Notes: generated from the letters alone by a model not told the origin. A stretch of DNA of 57,883 nucleotides from Thermoplasmatales archaeon (GCA_020341795.1 CP070836.1:1150769-1208651), one strand, 5' to 3'; positions 36,056 to 45,141 are shown, numbered from the stretch's first letter. Made by a program: numbers and translations.

Positions 36056-36072
36056 TAATAGTTTTACTATTA
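36056..36072. promoter_or_regulatory. 17-bp palindrome TAATAGT-TTT-ACTATTA upstream of purQ
   Basis: Perfect 7-bp arms flank a 3-bp centre in the divergent gap between the zinc-ribbon gene and purQ, 28 bp before the purQ GTG. It is well placed as an operator for either promoter. Confidence 0.4.
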
Positions 36073-36100
36073 CACAAATGCACTTGTTTGGGTGGATTTT

Positions 36101-36934
36101 GTGAAACAAAAAGATGTAAAAGTGGCCATACTTAGAATTGAAGGTACAAATTGCGAGCAAGAGTCTTATGATGCATTTAAGCGACTCGGTGCTTCTCCTG
36201 AGTTTGTACATTTAAAACAGCTTTTACATATTGACTGTAACATTGATGAAAAACGTGATGTTTTTGATTTTCATTGTTTGATGATACCTGGAGGATTTAG
36301 TGCTGGCGATTATATTCGTGGAGGCGCAATTTTTGCTGCTCGAATGAAAAGTAAGCTTGGTAAGGATTTAGAAAAATATGTAAGACAAGAGTATCCAATT
36401 CTTGGAGTATGTAATGGTTTTCAGGTTCTTACAGAACTAGGATTACTACCAGGTATTGATAGAATTATGACTAAAGTACCTGATGCTGTCCTAAATATTA
36501 ATGACTCAGATCGTTTTGAATGTCGTCCTACAATTTTAAAACATGAAAATAACGGCAAATGTGTATTTACAAATAAAATTCCAAAAAATGATATTAGATT
36601 AATTCCCAGTGCTCATGCAGAAGGAAAGCTTTTATTTCCATTGGATAAACAAAAGGAATACTTAGAAAAGCTTGAGAATAATGATCAGGTTGTTTTCAGG
36701 TATGTAGATACAGATGGTAATTACGCAGGTTACCCTTGGAATCCAAATGGTTCTTTTTCAAATATTGCAGGTATATGCAACTATATCGGTAATGTTTTTG
36801 GTATGATGCCTCATCCAGAGCGTACTTTTTATCATTTTCAGCATCCTGATTGGACTCAGACAAAATTATCAGATGTCGGTAATGGAAGAGCTATATTTGA
36901 ATCAGTTTTGGATTACATATGTAAAAGGTTTTAA
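36101..36934 (+). CDS. purQ: Phosphoribosylformylglycinamidine synthase subunit I, PurQ
   Basis: PurQ is the glutaminase subunit of FGAM synthase in purine synthesis. LRIEGTNCEQES is the N-terminal signature; the nucleophile Cys104 lies in LGVCNGFQVL; the catalytic His-Glu pair is in MMPHPERTF near the end. I chose GTG 36101 because GGTGG lies 5 nt upstream; a GTG at 36092 overlaps that site. At 277 residues it is longer than bacterial PurQ (about 230), as in many archaea. The NUDIX gene starts 3 nt after the stop. PurL and PurS are not in the window. Confidence 0.92.
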   Translation: MKQKDVKVAILRIEGTNCEQESYDAFKRLGASPEFVHLKQLLHIDCNIDEKRDVFDFHCLMIPGGFSAGDYIRGGAIFAARMKSKLGKDLEKYVRQEYPILGVCNGFQVLTELGLLPGIDRIMTKVPDAVLNINDSDRFECRPTILKHENNGKCVFTNKIPKNDIRLIPSAHAEGKLLFPLDKQKEYLEKLENNDQVVFRYVDTDGNYAGYPWNPNGSFSNIAGICNYIGNVFGMMPHPERTFYHFQHPDWTQTKLSDVGNGRAIFESVLDYICKRF

Positions 36935-36937
36935 ACT

Positions 36938-37354
36938 ATGCCTGAAGTTGTTACCTGTATTCTTATAAATGAAGATGGAGATATTCTAATTTTAAAACGG
37001 AGTGACAGAGTTAGAACTTATAAAAAATGCTGGAGTGGAGTTGCAGGTTATGTTGAGGAAGATGAAAGGCCGATTGATACAGCTTATAAAGAGATAAGAG
37101 AAGAAATAGGTCTTGATAAAAAAGACGTTGAATTGCTTAAAGAAGGGGATGTTTTTGAGTATACCGATGTTTATGAAAATATTAGATACGATTGGTTTAT
37201 TCATCCATTTTTATTTAAATGTCGAAAAAAAGGTAAAATAAATATAGATTGGGAGCATTCAGGTTATTTGTGGATTAAACCATCCATTGTTACTAAATTT
37301 GACACAGTACCCCATTTTAACACTATCGTGTCAGGTTTATTAAAAGGAATATAA
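36938..37354 (+). CDS. NUDIX hydrolase
   Basis: The 138-residue protein has the Nudix box GYVEEDERPIDTAYKEIREEIGL starting near residue 36 (given here in part: GYVEEDE, then REEIGL), with all glutamates present. It starts 3 nt after purQ and is probably co-transcribed. The family removes nucleoside diphosphate groups from many metabolites; a link to purine clean-up is only suggested by position. Substrate cannot be told from sequence. Confidence 0.85.
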   Translation: MPEVVTCILINEDGDILILKRSDRVRTYKKCWSGVAGYVEEDERPIDTAYKEIREEIGLDKKDVELLKEGDVFEYTDVYENIRYDWFIHPFLFKCRKKGKINIDWEHSGYLWIKPSIVTKFDTVPHFNTIVSGLLKGI

Positions 37355-37355
37355 T

Positions 37356-37419
37356 GGATGGGGAAGCCGTGGATGTGGTGAGGAGAGATAGGAAAAAATT
37401 AGGATTAACTCCCCCATCC
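37356..37419. ncRNA. Candidate structured RNA, GC-rich with an 8-bp closing stem
   Basis: GGATGGGG (37356-37363) and CCCCATCC (37412-37419) pair perfectly and enclose a 48-nt purine-rich interior. The 64 nt are 50% G+C by count, against about 30% for the surroundings; such islands in AT-rich archaeal genomes often mark structured RNAs. It begins 1 nt after the NUDIX stop, in a convergent gap. The interior has several GG pairs that could form a two-tier quadruplex. Strand and function are unknown. A strong bidirectional terminator is the main alternative; no known riboswitch consensus was recognised. Confidence 0.45.
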
Positions 37420-37502
37420 TACTTAATATATAATTGTTTTATAAGTATATAAACTTTTTTATAAAAATATTAAATTATTATTCAGTAAAAGAAGGAAATA
37501 TA

Positions 37503-38075
37503 TTAATTTTTATCTAGATTTGTAAGTTTTTTATCGATATTTTTATGTGTCTGATTGATTGTTCTAGAAGCATCTATAACAATATAGTCTTTTACAAGCA
37601 TCAATGCTTTTTTTCTAACTTTTCTTAATAATGCAATAGTCTCAAACATTTCTTTCTGCTCTCGTCCTTCCATTCGCTTGATTAACTCTTCTGGTGGACT
37701 ATCTAAAAAAAACATATAATCAGACATTGGGACAAAACCAGAAAAAAACTTATAACCAATTATAGCAAGTCTTGTAGGAAGATAGGCAGTTCCAACAAGA
37801 TAACGAACCATAATAAGTGTATCAACATCTTTCCGGCGATAATATATTCTAATCGATCTTAGTACATCAAGCATATAATAAATTGATGCTCTAATTTTGT
37901 TAAGTTTTCCCTCACCGAGAAGTGCTTTCTTTGTACGTCTACCAAAAAAATTATCAGACTCTGGATGAGAACGAACTATTACCTTTTCACCTTTTTTTTC
38001 ATATTTTCTCCTAATAAGATCAGCTTGGGTATCTTTTCCACATCCATCAAGTCCATCAACAATTATTAGTCGCAA
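37503..38075 (-). CDS. Thymidylate-kinase-like P-loop kinase
   Basis: The 190-residue protein begins LIIVDGLDGCGKDTQADLI with the Walker A typical of thymidylate kinases. The DR[YH] motif that binds dTMP reads VRYLVGTAYL, so its aspartate is missing. The LID-like region is KRMEGREQKEMF. It starts at TTG with GAGG 7 nt upstream, overlapping the stop of the dolichol-kinase-like gene. It may phosphorylate something other than dTMP; its partner suggests lipid or sugar metabolism, but this is speculation. Confidence 0.75.
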   Translation of the reverse strand: MRLIIVDGLDGCGKDTQADLIRRKYEKKGEKVIVRSHPESDNFFGRRTKKALLGEGKLNKIRASIYYMLDVLRSIRIYYRRKDVDTLIMVRYLVGTAYLPTRLAIIGYKFFSGFVPMSDYMFFLDSPPEELIKRMEGREQKEMFETIALLRKVRKKALMLVKDYIVIDASRTINQTHKNIDKKLTNLDKN

Positions 38076-38084
38076 GTTTTAACC

Positions 38085-38747
38085 TCATAATAATAATATG
38101 TACCAATATAAAACAACACAAACAAATGGAACAGTTAGATTATCAAGACCCTTGGGTGTTAAAGCCTCAACTAATGCTGCTATAACAGAAATAAAAAGCA
38201 TAACTAATAGAATATAGTATGTAATTGTTATCTCATAATATATTAGAGCTATTATTATTGTGATAAATGTAAAAACAAACATGCTTAAAGATCCGATATA
38301 GCTTTTCTGATCTCTAAATATATTATATTTTCTTTTTCCAAATTTCGTTCCAAAAATCGAAGCAAGTCCATCACCATAACTCATAGCAAGAATGCTAATT
38401 GCAATTACTACCATGTTATCAAAAAATAAATATGCAAGAATCGTCCATGTAATAGAATAATAGACAAGTCCCATACCATGTCCTGCAGTACTTGTCCTAC
38501 TACGTATTGACTTTATAGGGGTATAAGGACTCATTAAAAACGTGAGGAAAATAAAAGGGGCAGCAGCTGCAAAAGCCATAACTTCACGTGTTACAAATAT
38601 AGGAAGAAGAAATGCGATATTACCTGTCATAATATGTAAAAATTTGCGACTTCCTTCTGGATAATTTGATAAAATCTTTTCACTTATTAAAATTAAGATT
38701 GCGACATATATGTAAACAAGTAAAACCCCTGCGATATCACTTTGCAT
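38085..38747 (-). CDS. Dolichol/phytol kinase-like membrane protein
   Basis: The 220-residue protein has about seven membrane helices. SRKFLHIMTGN near residue 32 and MSYGDGLASIFGTKFGKRKY near 142 match the CTP-dependent SEC59/DGK1/VTE5 kinase family (RK-x-x-H and GDG-A motifs). In archaea such an enzyme could phosphorylate a polyprenol, giving the lipid carrier for glycans made elsewhere in this window (inference). It precedes the thymidylate-kinase-like gene by 9 nt. Confidence 0.78.
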   Translation of the reverse strand: MQSDIAGVLLVYIYVAILILISEKILSNYPEGSRKFLHIMTGNIAFLLPIFVTREVMAFAAAAPFIFLTFLMSPYTPIKSIRSRTSTAGHGMGLVYYSITWTILAYLFFDNMVVIAISILAMSYGDGLASIFGTKFGKRKYNIFRDQKSYIGSLSMFVFTFITIIIALIYYEITITYYILLVMLFISVIAALVEALTPKGLDNLTVPFVCVVLYWYILLL

Positions 38748-38873
38748 AAATGCTCACTCAGATTCTACACAGTATAATCATTAAGGATTTATAGTTATAT
38801 TTTTTAATAATATAATGTAATTTGTTTCCATTAGGTTATTTGTTGTAATAATCTAAATTGAAGGAATTTTTTA

Positions 38874-39764
38874 CTAAAACCTAATTAATGATCCTATTAG
38901 AAAAGATATTAAACCTATAAAAATCGCAAATAGCGATAATTTTCTATAAAGATTCATATTAGGTTTCTTCTTAAAAATTAAATGAAGAGCTGTACTTAGC
39001 AGCATAATATCACAAAAAAAAACAGGATAGAAATATGCATAATTTAGAAAATAGATATCATATTCTGCTCTAAAAAAGGGTATTAAACTTAGCACTATAG
39101 CTAGTATATAAAAAATTGCTGCAATAAAGTTTGATAAGTGTTTACCAATATATTTTGGAAAAGATTTTACTCCTTTTTCCATGTCTCCTTCATAGTCTTG
39201 AACATCTTTCATTATTTCTCGACCAGAGCCTGCAAGAAACGCGATTAATGCAATTATGTAGATAGCTGGCTGAATGTTAAAAGATAAAACATTGCTTTCA
39301 AGTACTGCGACTCCACCAAAGATAAATGGAATAGCCATGACATATGCAATATAAAAATTACCAATGAGTTTTACTTTTTTCATATGGGTATCATATAAAA
39401 CTGCTAAAAAAGCAGTAATTAGTGCAATAATGAAGCATGAAAGATTTACAAAAAAAGAACAAAGAATTCCTAATGGAAAAAAGATGAAGAATAGATATAG
39501 CGCTGTTTTTGGTAAAAGATCGCCTCTCACAAGAGGTCTATCGGTTCTTTTATTTTTTTTATCAATTTCTAGGTCGAAATAGTCATTTAATGCAAAAGTG
39601 CTTGCTTCAAGAGATAATGCTGTAAAAAAAGTTAAAATGAACTTATCCCATTTGGGTAATTCAGTACCTTTTAACGCAATAATTGAACCTATAATTATTG
39701 CTAAAAATATCATCACTCCATGTTCAAGTCGCATCAGTTGCCAGATTGCTTTTATTTTTTTCAT
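38874..39764 (-). CDS. ubiA: UbiA-family prenyltransferase, likely DGGGP synthase
   Basis: The 296-residue membrane protein has about eight to nine helices. The first Asp-rich motif is NDYFDLEID at residues 60-68, and the second is REIMKDVQDYEGDMEKG. The pattern matches digeranylgeranylglyceryl phosphate synthase, which adds the second geranylgeranyl chain in archaeal lipids. Other UbiA members use quinone precursors; no quinone genes are near. It follows the zinc dehydrogenase by 8 nt. Confidence 0.82.
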   Translation of the reverse strand: MKKIKAIWQLMRLEHGVMIFLAIIIGSIIALKGTELPKWDKFILTFFTALSLEASTFALNDYFDLEIDKKNKRTDRPLVRGDLLPKTALYLFFIFFPLGILCSFFVNLSCFIIALITAFLAVLYDTHMKKVKLIGNFYIAYVMAIPFIFGGVAVLESNVLSFNIQPAIYIIALIAFLAGSGREIMKDVQDYEGDMEKGVKSFPKYIGKHLSNFIAAIFYILAIVLSLIPFFRAEYDIYFLNYAYFYPVFFCDIMLLSTALHLIFKKKPNMNLYRKLSLFAIFIGLISFLIGSLIRF

Positions 39765-39772
39765 ATAAATCT

Positions 39773-40807
39773 TTATTTTTGTGGTTCGATTATAACCTTT
39801 ATTGAATTCTTTGCATCTGCCACTAGTTTGAATCCTTTTTCTGTATCTTTGAGGGGTAGTTTATGACTTATCATATTTGTAACCGTTACTTTTTTAGAGC
39901 TTATCAACTCAATTGCCTCTGTTAGATCTTTTTCAACTGCTGCATAAGTTGAATACATTTTGATCTGCTTATTCCATATATCAAAAAATGGAACAGGAAC
40001 TTCAACACCAGGTGGAGTCATTGCAAACCACAATATCGTCCCGCCAGATTCTACTGATTCTATTGCTTGTTTTACAGCCGATGCTACTCCTACACATAAT
40101 ATTACGTAATCTGCAAATTTTCCATTACTTATTTTTTTAATAATGTCAGATATGTTTTCTTTTGCATTTATTGTATTATCTGCGCCCATTTTTTTTGCAA
40201 TTTTTAAACGATAATCATTGATATCTGTTGCAAATATATGTTTTGCACCATATGCTTTTGCAAGTTTAATATTTAGTAGCCCTGCAATTCCACTTCCTAA
40301 AACAAGTACTGTTTTTTCTGGCTTAAAACCCATAATTCTAAAACCACGGACAACACAACCTAAAGGTTCAATGAATGTAGCTTCATCATAGCTCATTTTT
40401 TCTGGGAGAATGAATGTTCCATGATCAACGTTTATTTCAGGTATACGAATATATTGAGCAAAACCGCCAGGATAAAACTTTGTTTTATGCAATGTATCGC
40501 AAATTGTATGCAGATCATCAAGACATAAACTGCAAGTATTACATGGTACGTGATGTGTAATAAAAACACGATCTCCTTCTTCATATTTTTTTACATTTTT
40601 ACCAATTTTAACTATTTCCCCTGCAATTTCATGACCTAATACAAGCGGTGCTTTTTTTATTCTATACCACTCCATGACATCAGACCCGCAAATACCGCTT
40701 GCAATTACTTTCACGAGAAGCTCATCTTCATTTATCTTAGGAATTGGCATCTCCTCAATTCGAACATCATCATTTTTGTAATACATAGCAACTTTCATCA
40801 TATTCAT
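39773..40807 (-). CDS. Zinc-dependent medium-chain dehydrogenase
   Basis: The 344-residue protein has the MDR catalytic zinc residues in ASGICGSDVMEW and GHEIAGEIV, and a structural zinc site PCNTCSLCLDDLHTIC with four cysteines. The Rossmann loop is VLGSGIAGLL. The acidic end of the next strand (ATDINDYR) favours NAD. It resembles sorbitol/threonine dehydrogenases. AGGTG precedes the ATG by 10 nt. The operon with UbiA does not fix its substrate. Confidence 0.85.
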   Translation of the reverse strand: MNMMKVAMYYKNDDVRIEEMPIPKINEDELLVKVIASGICGSDVMEWYRIKKAPLVLGHEIAGEIVKIGKNVKKYEEGDRVFITHHVPCNTCSLCLDDLHTICDTLHKTKFYPGGFAQYIRIPEINVDHGTFILPEKMSYDEATFIEPLGCVVRGFRIMGFKPEKTVLVLGSGIAGLLNIKLAKAYGAKHIFATDINDYRLKIAKKMGADNTINAKENISDIIKKISNGKFADYVILCVGVASAVKQAIESVESGGTILWFAMTPPGVEVPVPFFDIWNKQIKMYSTYAAVEKDLTEAIELISSKKVTVTNMISHKLPLKDTEKGFKLVADAKNSIKVIIEPQK

Positions 40808-40965
40808 AAACTTAACACACCTGGTTGTTATTGTAAACTATTTAATAGATGTTATGACAATAATAAAAGCATTTTATGTTAAAGCAGTAAAAGATATACA
40901 GCTTTATCTTAAACAAAGAAATCAACCTGATTAAGTAGTATAATAAAAATAAAATGAGAAAATAA

Positions 40966-41874
40966 TTACATTGATCTTAATCTTTTTATTCTTTCATCTA
41001 TTGGTGGATGAGTTGACCATATTGAACTTACCGATGTGCTTTTGAATGGATTTGAAATGTATAGTGGGGCTATGGTTTTAGAACCTTTTGGTTTAGTAGT
41101 TGGATAATCTTGTTTGATTTTACCTAGTGCTTGCGCTAATCCATTCGGATTTCTTGTAAGATATGCACCATTTGAATCTGCTAGGTATTCTCGTTTTCGA
41201 GATATTGCAAGATATGTTAGACGTGCAAAAATTGGAGCAAGGATTACAAAAAGAATCGCAAGTATCATAAGAGCTGCATTACCTTCAGATTTACGACCTC
41301 GTCCAGCACCACCCCAAAACATTGAATAAAAAAGTATTTCAGCAATTAGTGCGATAGCACCAACGACACCTATTGTTACGGTTGCAATTAGTATATCATG
41401 GTTTTTTATATGACTCATTTCATGAGCAATTACACCTTCAAGTTCTTCCTGATTGAGTTTACGTAATGCACCAGTTGTGGTACATATTACTGATTTCTCA
41501 GGTTTTTTACCTGTTGCAAATGCATTAATATATTCTGAGTCTTGAACATAGACTTTTGGCATTGGAAGACCTGCTGCTATGCTCATTTCTTCTACACGAT
41601 GAATAAGTAGTTTTTCTTCTCTTATTTGGGGATTTGCAGGTCTTGCTTTCGCGGCTGATAGAACCGTCTGAACAGAAAATGAATATGTGACTAGAACATA
41701 AAATATAGCAATAGGTAATGCAAAAACAAGTGGTATTAGAAGATTTTGTGGGAAAAATATGTAACCAACTGCAAAAATTACTGCGATAAATAAAAGTGCC
41801 ATTAGAGTACATACTACTACTGTTAATTGTTTGTTTCTTCGAATATGATCTTCCACGAGTAATTTTTTCTCCAT
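40966..41874 (-). CDS. htpX: HtpX membrane zinc metalloprotease
   Basis: The 302-residue M48 protease has two N-terminal membrane helices (about 18-40 and 47-68), the zinc motif HEMSH (His150-His154), two more helices around 165-215 and the third ligand in REYLADSNGA. It degrades damaged membrane proteins on the cytoplasmic side. I chose ATG 41874 over TTG 41883; neither has a clear ribosome site. It lies 36 nt after lemA, a gene pair widely conserved in bacteria and archaea. Confidence 0.92.
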   Translation of the reverse strand: MEKKLLVEDHIRRNKQLTVVVCTLMALLFIAVIFAVGYIFFPQNLLIPLVFALPIAIFYVLVTYSFSVQTVLSAAKARPANPQIREEKLLIHRVEEMSIAAGLPMPKVYVQDSEYINAFATGKKPEKSVICTTTGALRKLNQEELEGVIAHEMSHIKNHDILIATVTIGVVGAIALIAEILFYSMFWGGAGRGRKSEGNAALMILAILFVILAPIFARLTYLAISRKREYLADSNGAYLTRNPNGLAQALGKIKQDYPTTKPKGSKTIAPLYISNPFKSTSVSSIWSTHPPIDERIKRLRSM

Positions 41875-41910
41875 GGTTATCAAAATAAATAAAGAAAAAA
41901 GGGATTTTTT

Positions 41911-42468
41911 TTAAAATTTAACTTGTGGAACTTCCTTTGTAGCTTCAGGTATTTGAAGCATTTCACGTGTTTTTCTTCCCATCCGTTTTGCAAACCATAG
42001 TCCTGGAAATGTCTCAATTGTGTTGTTAAATGCAAGTACGCTGTCGTTGAAGTGTTGTCTGGAGTATGCAATTTTGTTTTCTGTATTGGTTAGTTCGTCT
42101 TGCAGGTTTAAAAAGTTTTGATTTGCTTTTAAATCCGGGTAATTCTCTGCAACTGCGAATAAAGTTTTTAATGCTCCTGTTAGCATATTGTCTGCATCAA
42201 TATTTTCTTGTGGTGTTTTGGCGCTCATAAGGGCTGTTCGGGCTTTTGTTACGTTTTCAAGGACTTCTTTTTCATGTTTCATATATCCTTTGACTGTTTC
42301 CATTAGGTTTGGAATAAGTTCAGCACGACGCCTAAGCTGTACATCTATTTGTGCCCAACTATTATCAATCCTGTTTTCCATTCTTATTATTCTATTGTAG
42401 TATCCTACATATATAAGTATCAATAGTACAACAATTATTATTAAAATAAATAATATCCATATCCACAT
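41911..42468 (-). CDS. lemA: LemA family protein
   Basis: The 185-residue protein has one N-terminal membrane helix (residues 2-23) followed by a helical bundle. YNRIIRMENRIDNSWAQIDVQLRRRAELIPNL-like sequence (about 24-56) is the family hallmark, and YPDLKANQNFLNLQDEL follows. LemA probably faces the outside and assists the HtpX protease encoded downstream. Function beyond membrane quality control is not known. Confidence 0.92.
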   Translation of the reverse strand: MWIWILFILIIIVVLLILIYVGYYNRIIRMENRIDNSWAQIDVQLRRRAELIPNLMETVKGYMKHEKEVLENVTKARTALMSAKTPQENIDADNMLTGALKTLFAVAENYPDLKANQNFLNLQDELTNTENKIAYSRQHFNDSVLAFNNTIETFPGLWFAKRMGRKTREMLQIPEATKEVPQVKF

Positions 42469-42560
42469 TTTATCTTTATCTCCAATCTTTCTTAATTTTT
42501 CATTCTGGGGTTAATAAAGACTTTTATTTAAAGTTATTGTATAAAGTTATTGTATAGATG

Positions 42561-43340
42561 TTATTTTTTAGATTTAAAAAGCATATATGCTTCTTTTGGT
42601 TTGTATTTCTTGTGAACTATTGAGTTTACTGACTGAATCATTGCAACCGGATTTGTACTTTGGAAGATGTTTCGTCCCATATCTACACCTATTGCACCTG
42701 CTTGTATGGCATCATATGCCATCTGAAGTGCGTCTTTTTCAGGTACCTTTTTTCCACCTGCAATTACTATTGGTACAGGACAAGTTTCTACTACTTTTTC
42801 AAAATCCTTGCAATAATAAGTTTTTACTATACTTGCACCTAATTCTGCTGCCATTCTAGATGCTAAAGAAAGATATCTTGCATCTTTACCAAGACCTTTT
42901 CCAACAGCTGTTACTGCAAGTACTGGTATTCCATATCGGTTTGCTTCATCTATATATTCAGTCATCCCTAGAAGAGTATCTCGCTCAAAGGGTTGTCCAA
43001 CAAGAATAGAAAATGCAATAGCAGCAACATTTAATCTTATCGCATCTTCTATATCAACCGTTATTCCTTCATGCAAAAGGTTAGTTTCATTAAGAATACT
43101 TGTTCCACCTGATACCCTTAAACATACTGGTATATCAATATCTGGTGGTATATAATTACGTAATCCTCCACGTGTGGGCATTAAAACATCTGCATAAGGC
43201 AATAATGGTTTTACCATTTTACCAAGATCTTCAAGACCAGTTGTAGGTCCCATAAAATATCCATGGTCAACAGCAAGCATAACTGTATGTCCATCTTTTT
43301 GAATTATTCTTGACATTCGATTTTTCATTCCCCAATCCAT
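42561..43340 (-). CDS. LsrF/DhnA-type class I aldolase or thiolase
   Basis: The 259-residue TIM-barrel protein matches LsrF closely at many points: MDWGMKNRMSRI at the start, VMLAVDHGYFMGPTTGLE, VLMPTRGGLR, and VPIVIAGGKK. The Schiff-base lysine is Lys173 in ASIVKTYY. LsrF thiolytically cleaves the phosphorylated AI-2 product. Archaeal relatives act as fructose-bisphosphate aldolase or ADH synthase in aromatic synthesis. No other lsr gene is visible. I chose ATG 43340 because GGAGG is 10 nt upstream; the ATG at 43349 is only 1 nt from it. Confidence 0.82.
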   Translation of the reverse strand: MDWGMKNRMSRIIQKDGHTVMLAVDHGYFMGPTTGLEDLGKMVKPLLPYADVLMPTRGGLRNYIPPDIDIPVCLRVSGGTSILNETNLLHEGITVDIEDAIRLNVAAIAFSILVGQPFERDTLLGMTEYIDEANRYGIPVLAVTAVGKGLGKDARYLSLASRMAAELGASIVKTYYCKDFEKVVETCPVPIVIAGGKKVPEKDALQMAYDAIQAGAIGVDMGRNIFQSTNPVAMIQSVNSIVHKKYKPKEAYMLFKSKK

Positions 43341-43462
43341 TAAAATCATGCCTCCGAAATAAACCTGGTAAATATGAAGATATTATATAAATGGTTTTGT
43401 GGCAAAATTTTAAAAAAGTTTTCTTATTACCAGTTTTACATTTAATAGGGAGGTTTTATTAT

Positions 43463-44911
43463 ATGTCAGTTATTGAAAATATTGAACCAAAACTTGTTTG
43501 GAAGCATTTTGATGAACTTCGTAAAATTCCACGATGTAGTAAAAAAGAGGAAAAAATACGTGAATATATAGTGGATTTTGCTAAAAAACATAACTTGGAA
43601 TATAAAGTTGATAAATCAGGTAATGTTGTAATTATTAAACCTGGAAGTCATGGTATGGAAAAAAAACCTATCGTAATACTACAGGGACATATGGACATGG
43701 TCTGTGAAAAAAATAGTGACGTAGATTTTGATTTTTTAAAAGATCCAATAAAACTCAAACTTAAAGGTGACGTTCTAAGTGCAGATGGTACCACTCTTGG
43801 AGCAGATAATGGCATAGGACTTGCAATGAGTCTTACAATACTTGAAGATAATAAACTGAAACATTGTCCCATAGAAGCATTATTTACCATAGATGAAGAA
43901 TCTGGCTTAACTGGAGCATTTGCATTGGAGTCAGATATGCTAAAAGGTCGCATCTTACTAAATTTAGATAGTGAAGATTTTGGTATTATCACAGTTGGAT
44001 GTGCTGGAGGTGGAGATTCCAAAATAACTTTATCAGTTAAAAACCAACCAATAAATGGTAGCCTTGAAAGTTTGGCTATTAAGATTTCAGGTCTTCGTGG
44101 GGGTCACTCAGGTGTTGATATTCATGAACAACGAGGAAATGCTATAAAACTTTTAACCCGAATGCTTTGGAAAGCAAGAGATTATTATAAATATCATATA
44201 ACTGAGATCAAAGGAGGTGATAAGCATAATGCTATCCCTCGTGAAGCATATGCTAAAATTTCTATTGATAAATCAGAAAAAGACAATTTTATATCAACAT
44301 TAAAATCTGAAGAAGAAGAAATACTTGAAGAATTAAAACCAATTGATCCAAAATTCAAGGTAGATTTTGAAAACATTGATAAGTTAAAAACAACTCTTTC
44401 AGACGATTCCCAGAGCAGGCTTTTAAATCTTCTTCACAGTCTTCCTCATGGTGTCGATAAAATGAGCTATGATATACCAGATCTAGTAGAGACTAGTACA
44501 AATCTGGCATCAATTTCTATTAATGATAATTTTGCGACAATGAATATGAGTACTCGTAGTAGTATTAAATCTGCACTTCAAGATTTCAGAGATAGAATAC
44601 ATGCAACTGCTGAGCTTTCTGGTGCAAATGTTGAAGAGGATAAACCATATCCTGGATGGAAGCCAAATCTTGATTCAAATATTCTTAAGATTTCTCAGAA
44701 AATATTTAAAGAAATATATGGTAATGATCCAAAAGTTGAAGCAATTCATGCAGGTCTTGAATGTGGAATAATTGGTGAGAAATTTCCAGGTATGGATATG
44801 ATAAGCATAGGACCAACTATTAAATATCCACACTCACCTGAAGAAAAAGTACATGTAAGAACTGTTGAAAAAACATATAAATATATTTTAAAAATTTTAG
44901 AATCAGTATAA
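43463..44911 (+). CDS. pepD: Aminoacyl-histidine dipeptidase (M20 family), PepD
   Basis: The 482-residue cytoplasmic peptidase has M20 metal motifs: ILQGHMDMVCEK, TTLGADNGIGLAM and TIDEESGLTGA, with GLECGIIGEKFPGMDMISIGP near the end for the last ligands. Its inserted lid domain includes GLRGGHSGVDIH. It cleaves short peptides such as Xaa-His. I chose ATG 43463, which has AGGGAGG 8 nt upstream; the in-frame ATG at 43391 would add 24 hydrophobic residues with no ribosome site. TATA-like ATTATATAAAT lies near 43381-43391. Confidence 0.9.
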   Translation: MSVIENIEPKLVWKHFDELRKIPRCSKKEEKIREYIVDFAKKHNLEYKVDKSGNVVIIKPGSHGMEKKPIVILQGHMDMVCEKNSDVDFDFLKDPIKLKLKGDVLSADGTTLGADNGIGLAMSLTILEDNKLKHCPIEALFTIDEESGLTGAFALESDMLKGRILLNLDSEDFGIITVGCAGGGDSKITLSVKNQPINGSLESLAIKISGLRGGHSGVDIHEQRGNAIKLLTRMLWKARDYYKYHITEIKGGDKHNAIPREAYAKISIDKSEKDNFISTLKSEEEEILEELKPIDPKFKVDFENIDKLKTTLSDDSQSRLLNLLHSLPHGVDKMSYDIPDLVETSTNLASISINDNFATMNMSTRSSIKSALQDFRDRIHATAELSGANVEEDKPYPGWKPNLDSNILKISQKIFKEIYGNDPKVEAIHAGLECGIIGEKFPGMDMISIGPTIKYPHSPEEKVHVRTVEKTYKYILKILESV

Positions 44912-44925
44912 TAAAAATTATAAAA

Positions 44926-44966
44926 TTTTTCTTTTTTCTTTCTAAAATCTTAAATCATTTTTTTTT
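44926..44966 (+). terminator. Poly-T terminator after pepD
   Basis: Two T-rich runs follow the pepD stop: one interrupted by single C residues (44926-44943) and a run of nine Ts (44958-44966). Runs of T on the coding strand end archaeal transcription. No hairpin is needed or seen. Confidence 0.5.
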
Positions 44967-45141
44967 AATAATATATATAATTTATGATCCGAATATGATT
45001 GTTTAAATAATTTAATCCTAAATTATAATGTCCTAAATTTGTTGAGTAAATTTAGTTAATTGTGTAATATATATATTGAAAAATAAAATTAAACTATTTA
45101 AAGAAAGATGTTATTATTTTATGATTTGGAGGTAAATAATT

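Noticed and set aside
40855-40935. Small + strand frame of 26 codons between htpX and the dehydrogenase
   Set aside because: It is short, lacks a ribosome site and has no recognisable motif; the gap is more likely the dehydrogenase promoter and htpX 3' end.
43391-43462. N-terminal extension or signal peptide of PepD
   Set aside because: The extension has no ribosome site, and the AGGGAGG before ATG 43463 together with family length favours the shorter cytoplasmic form.
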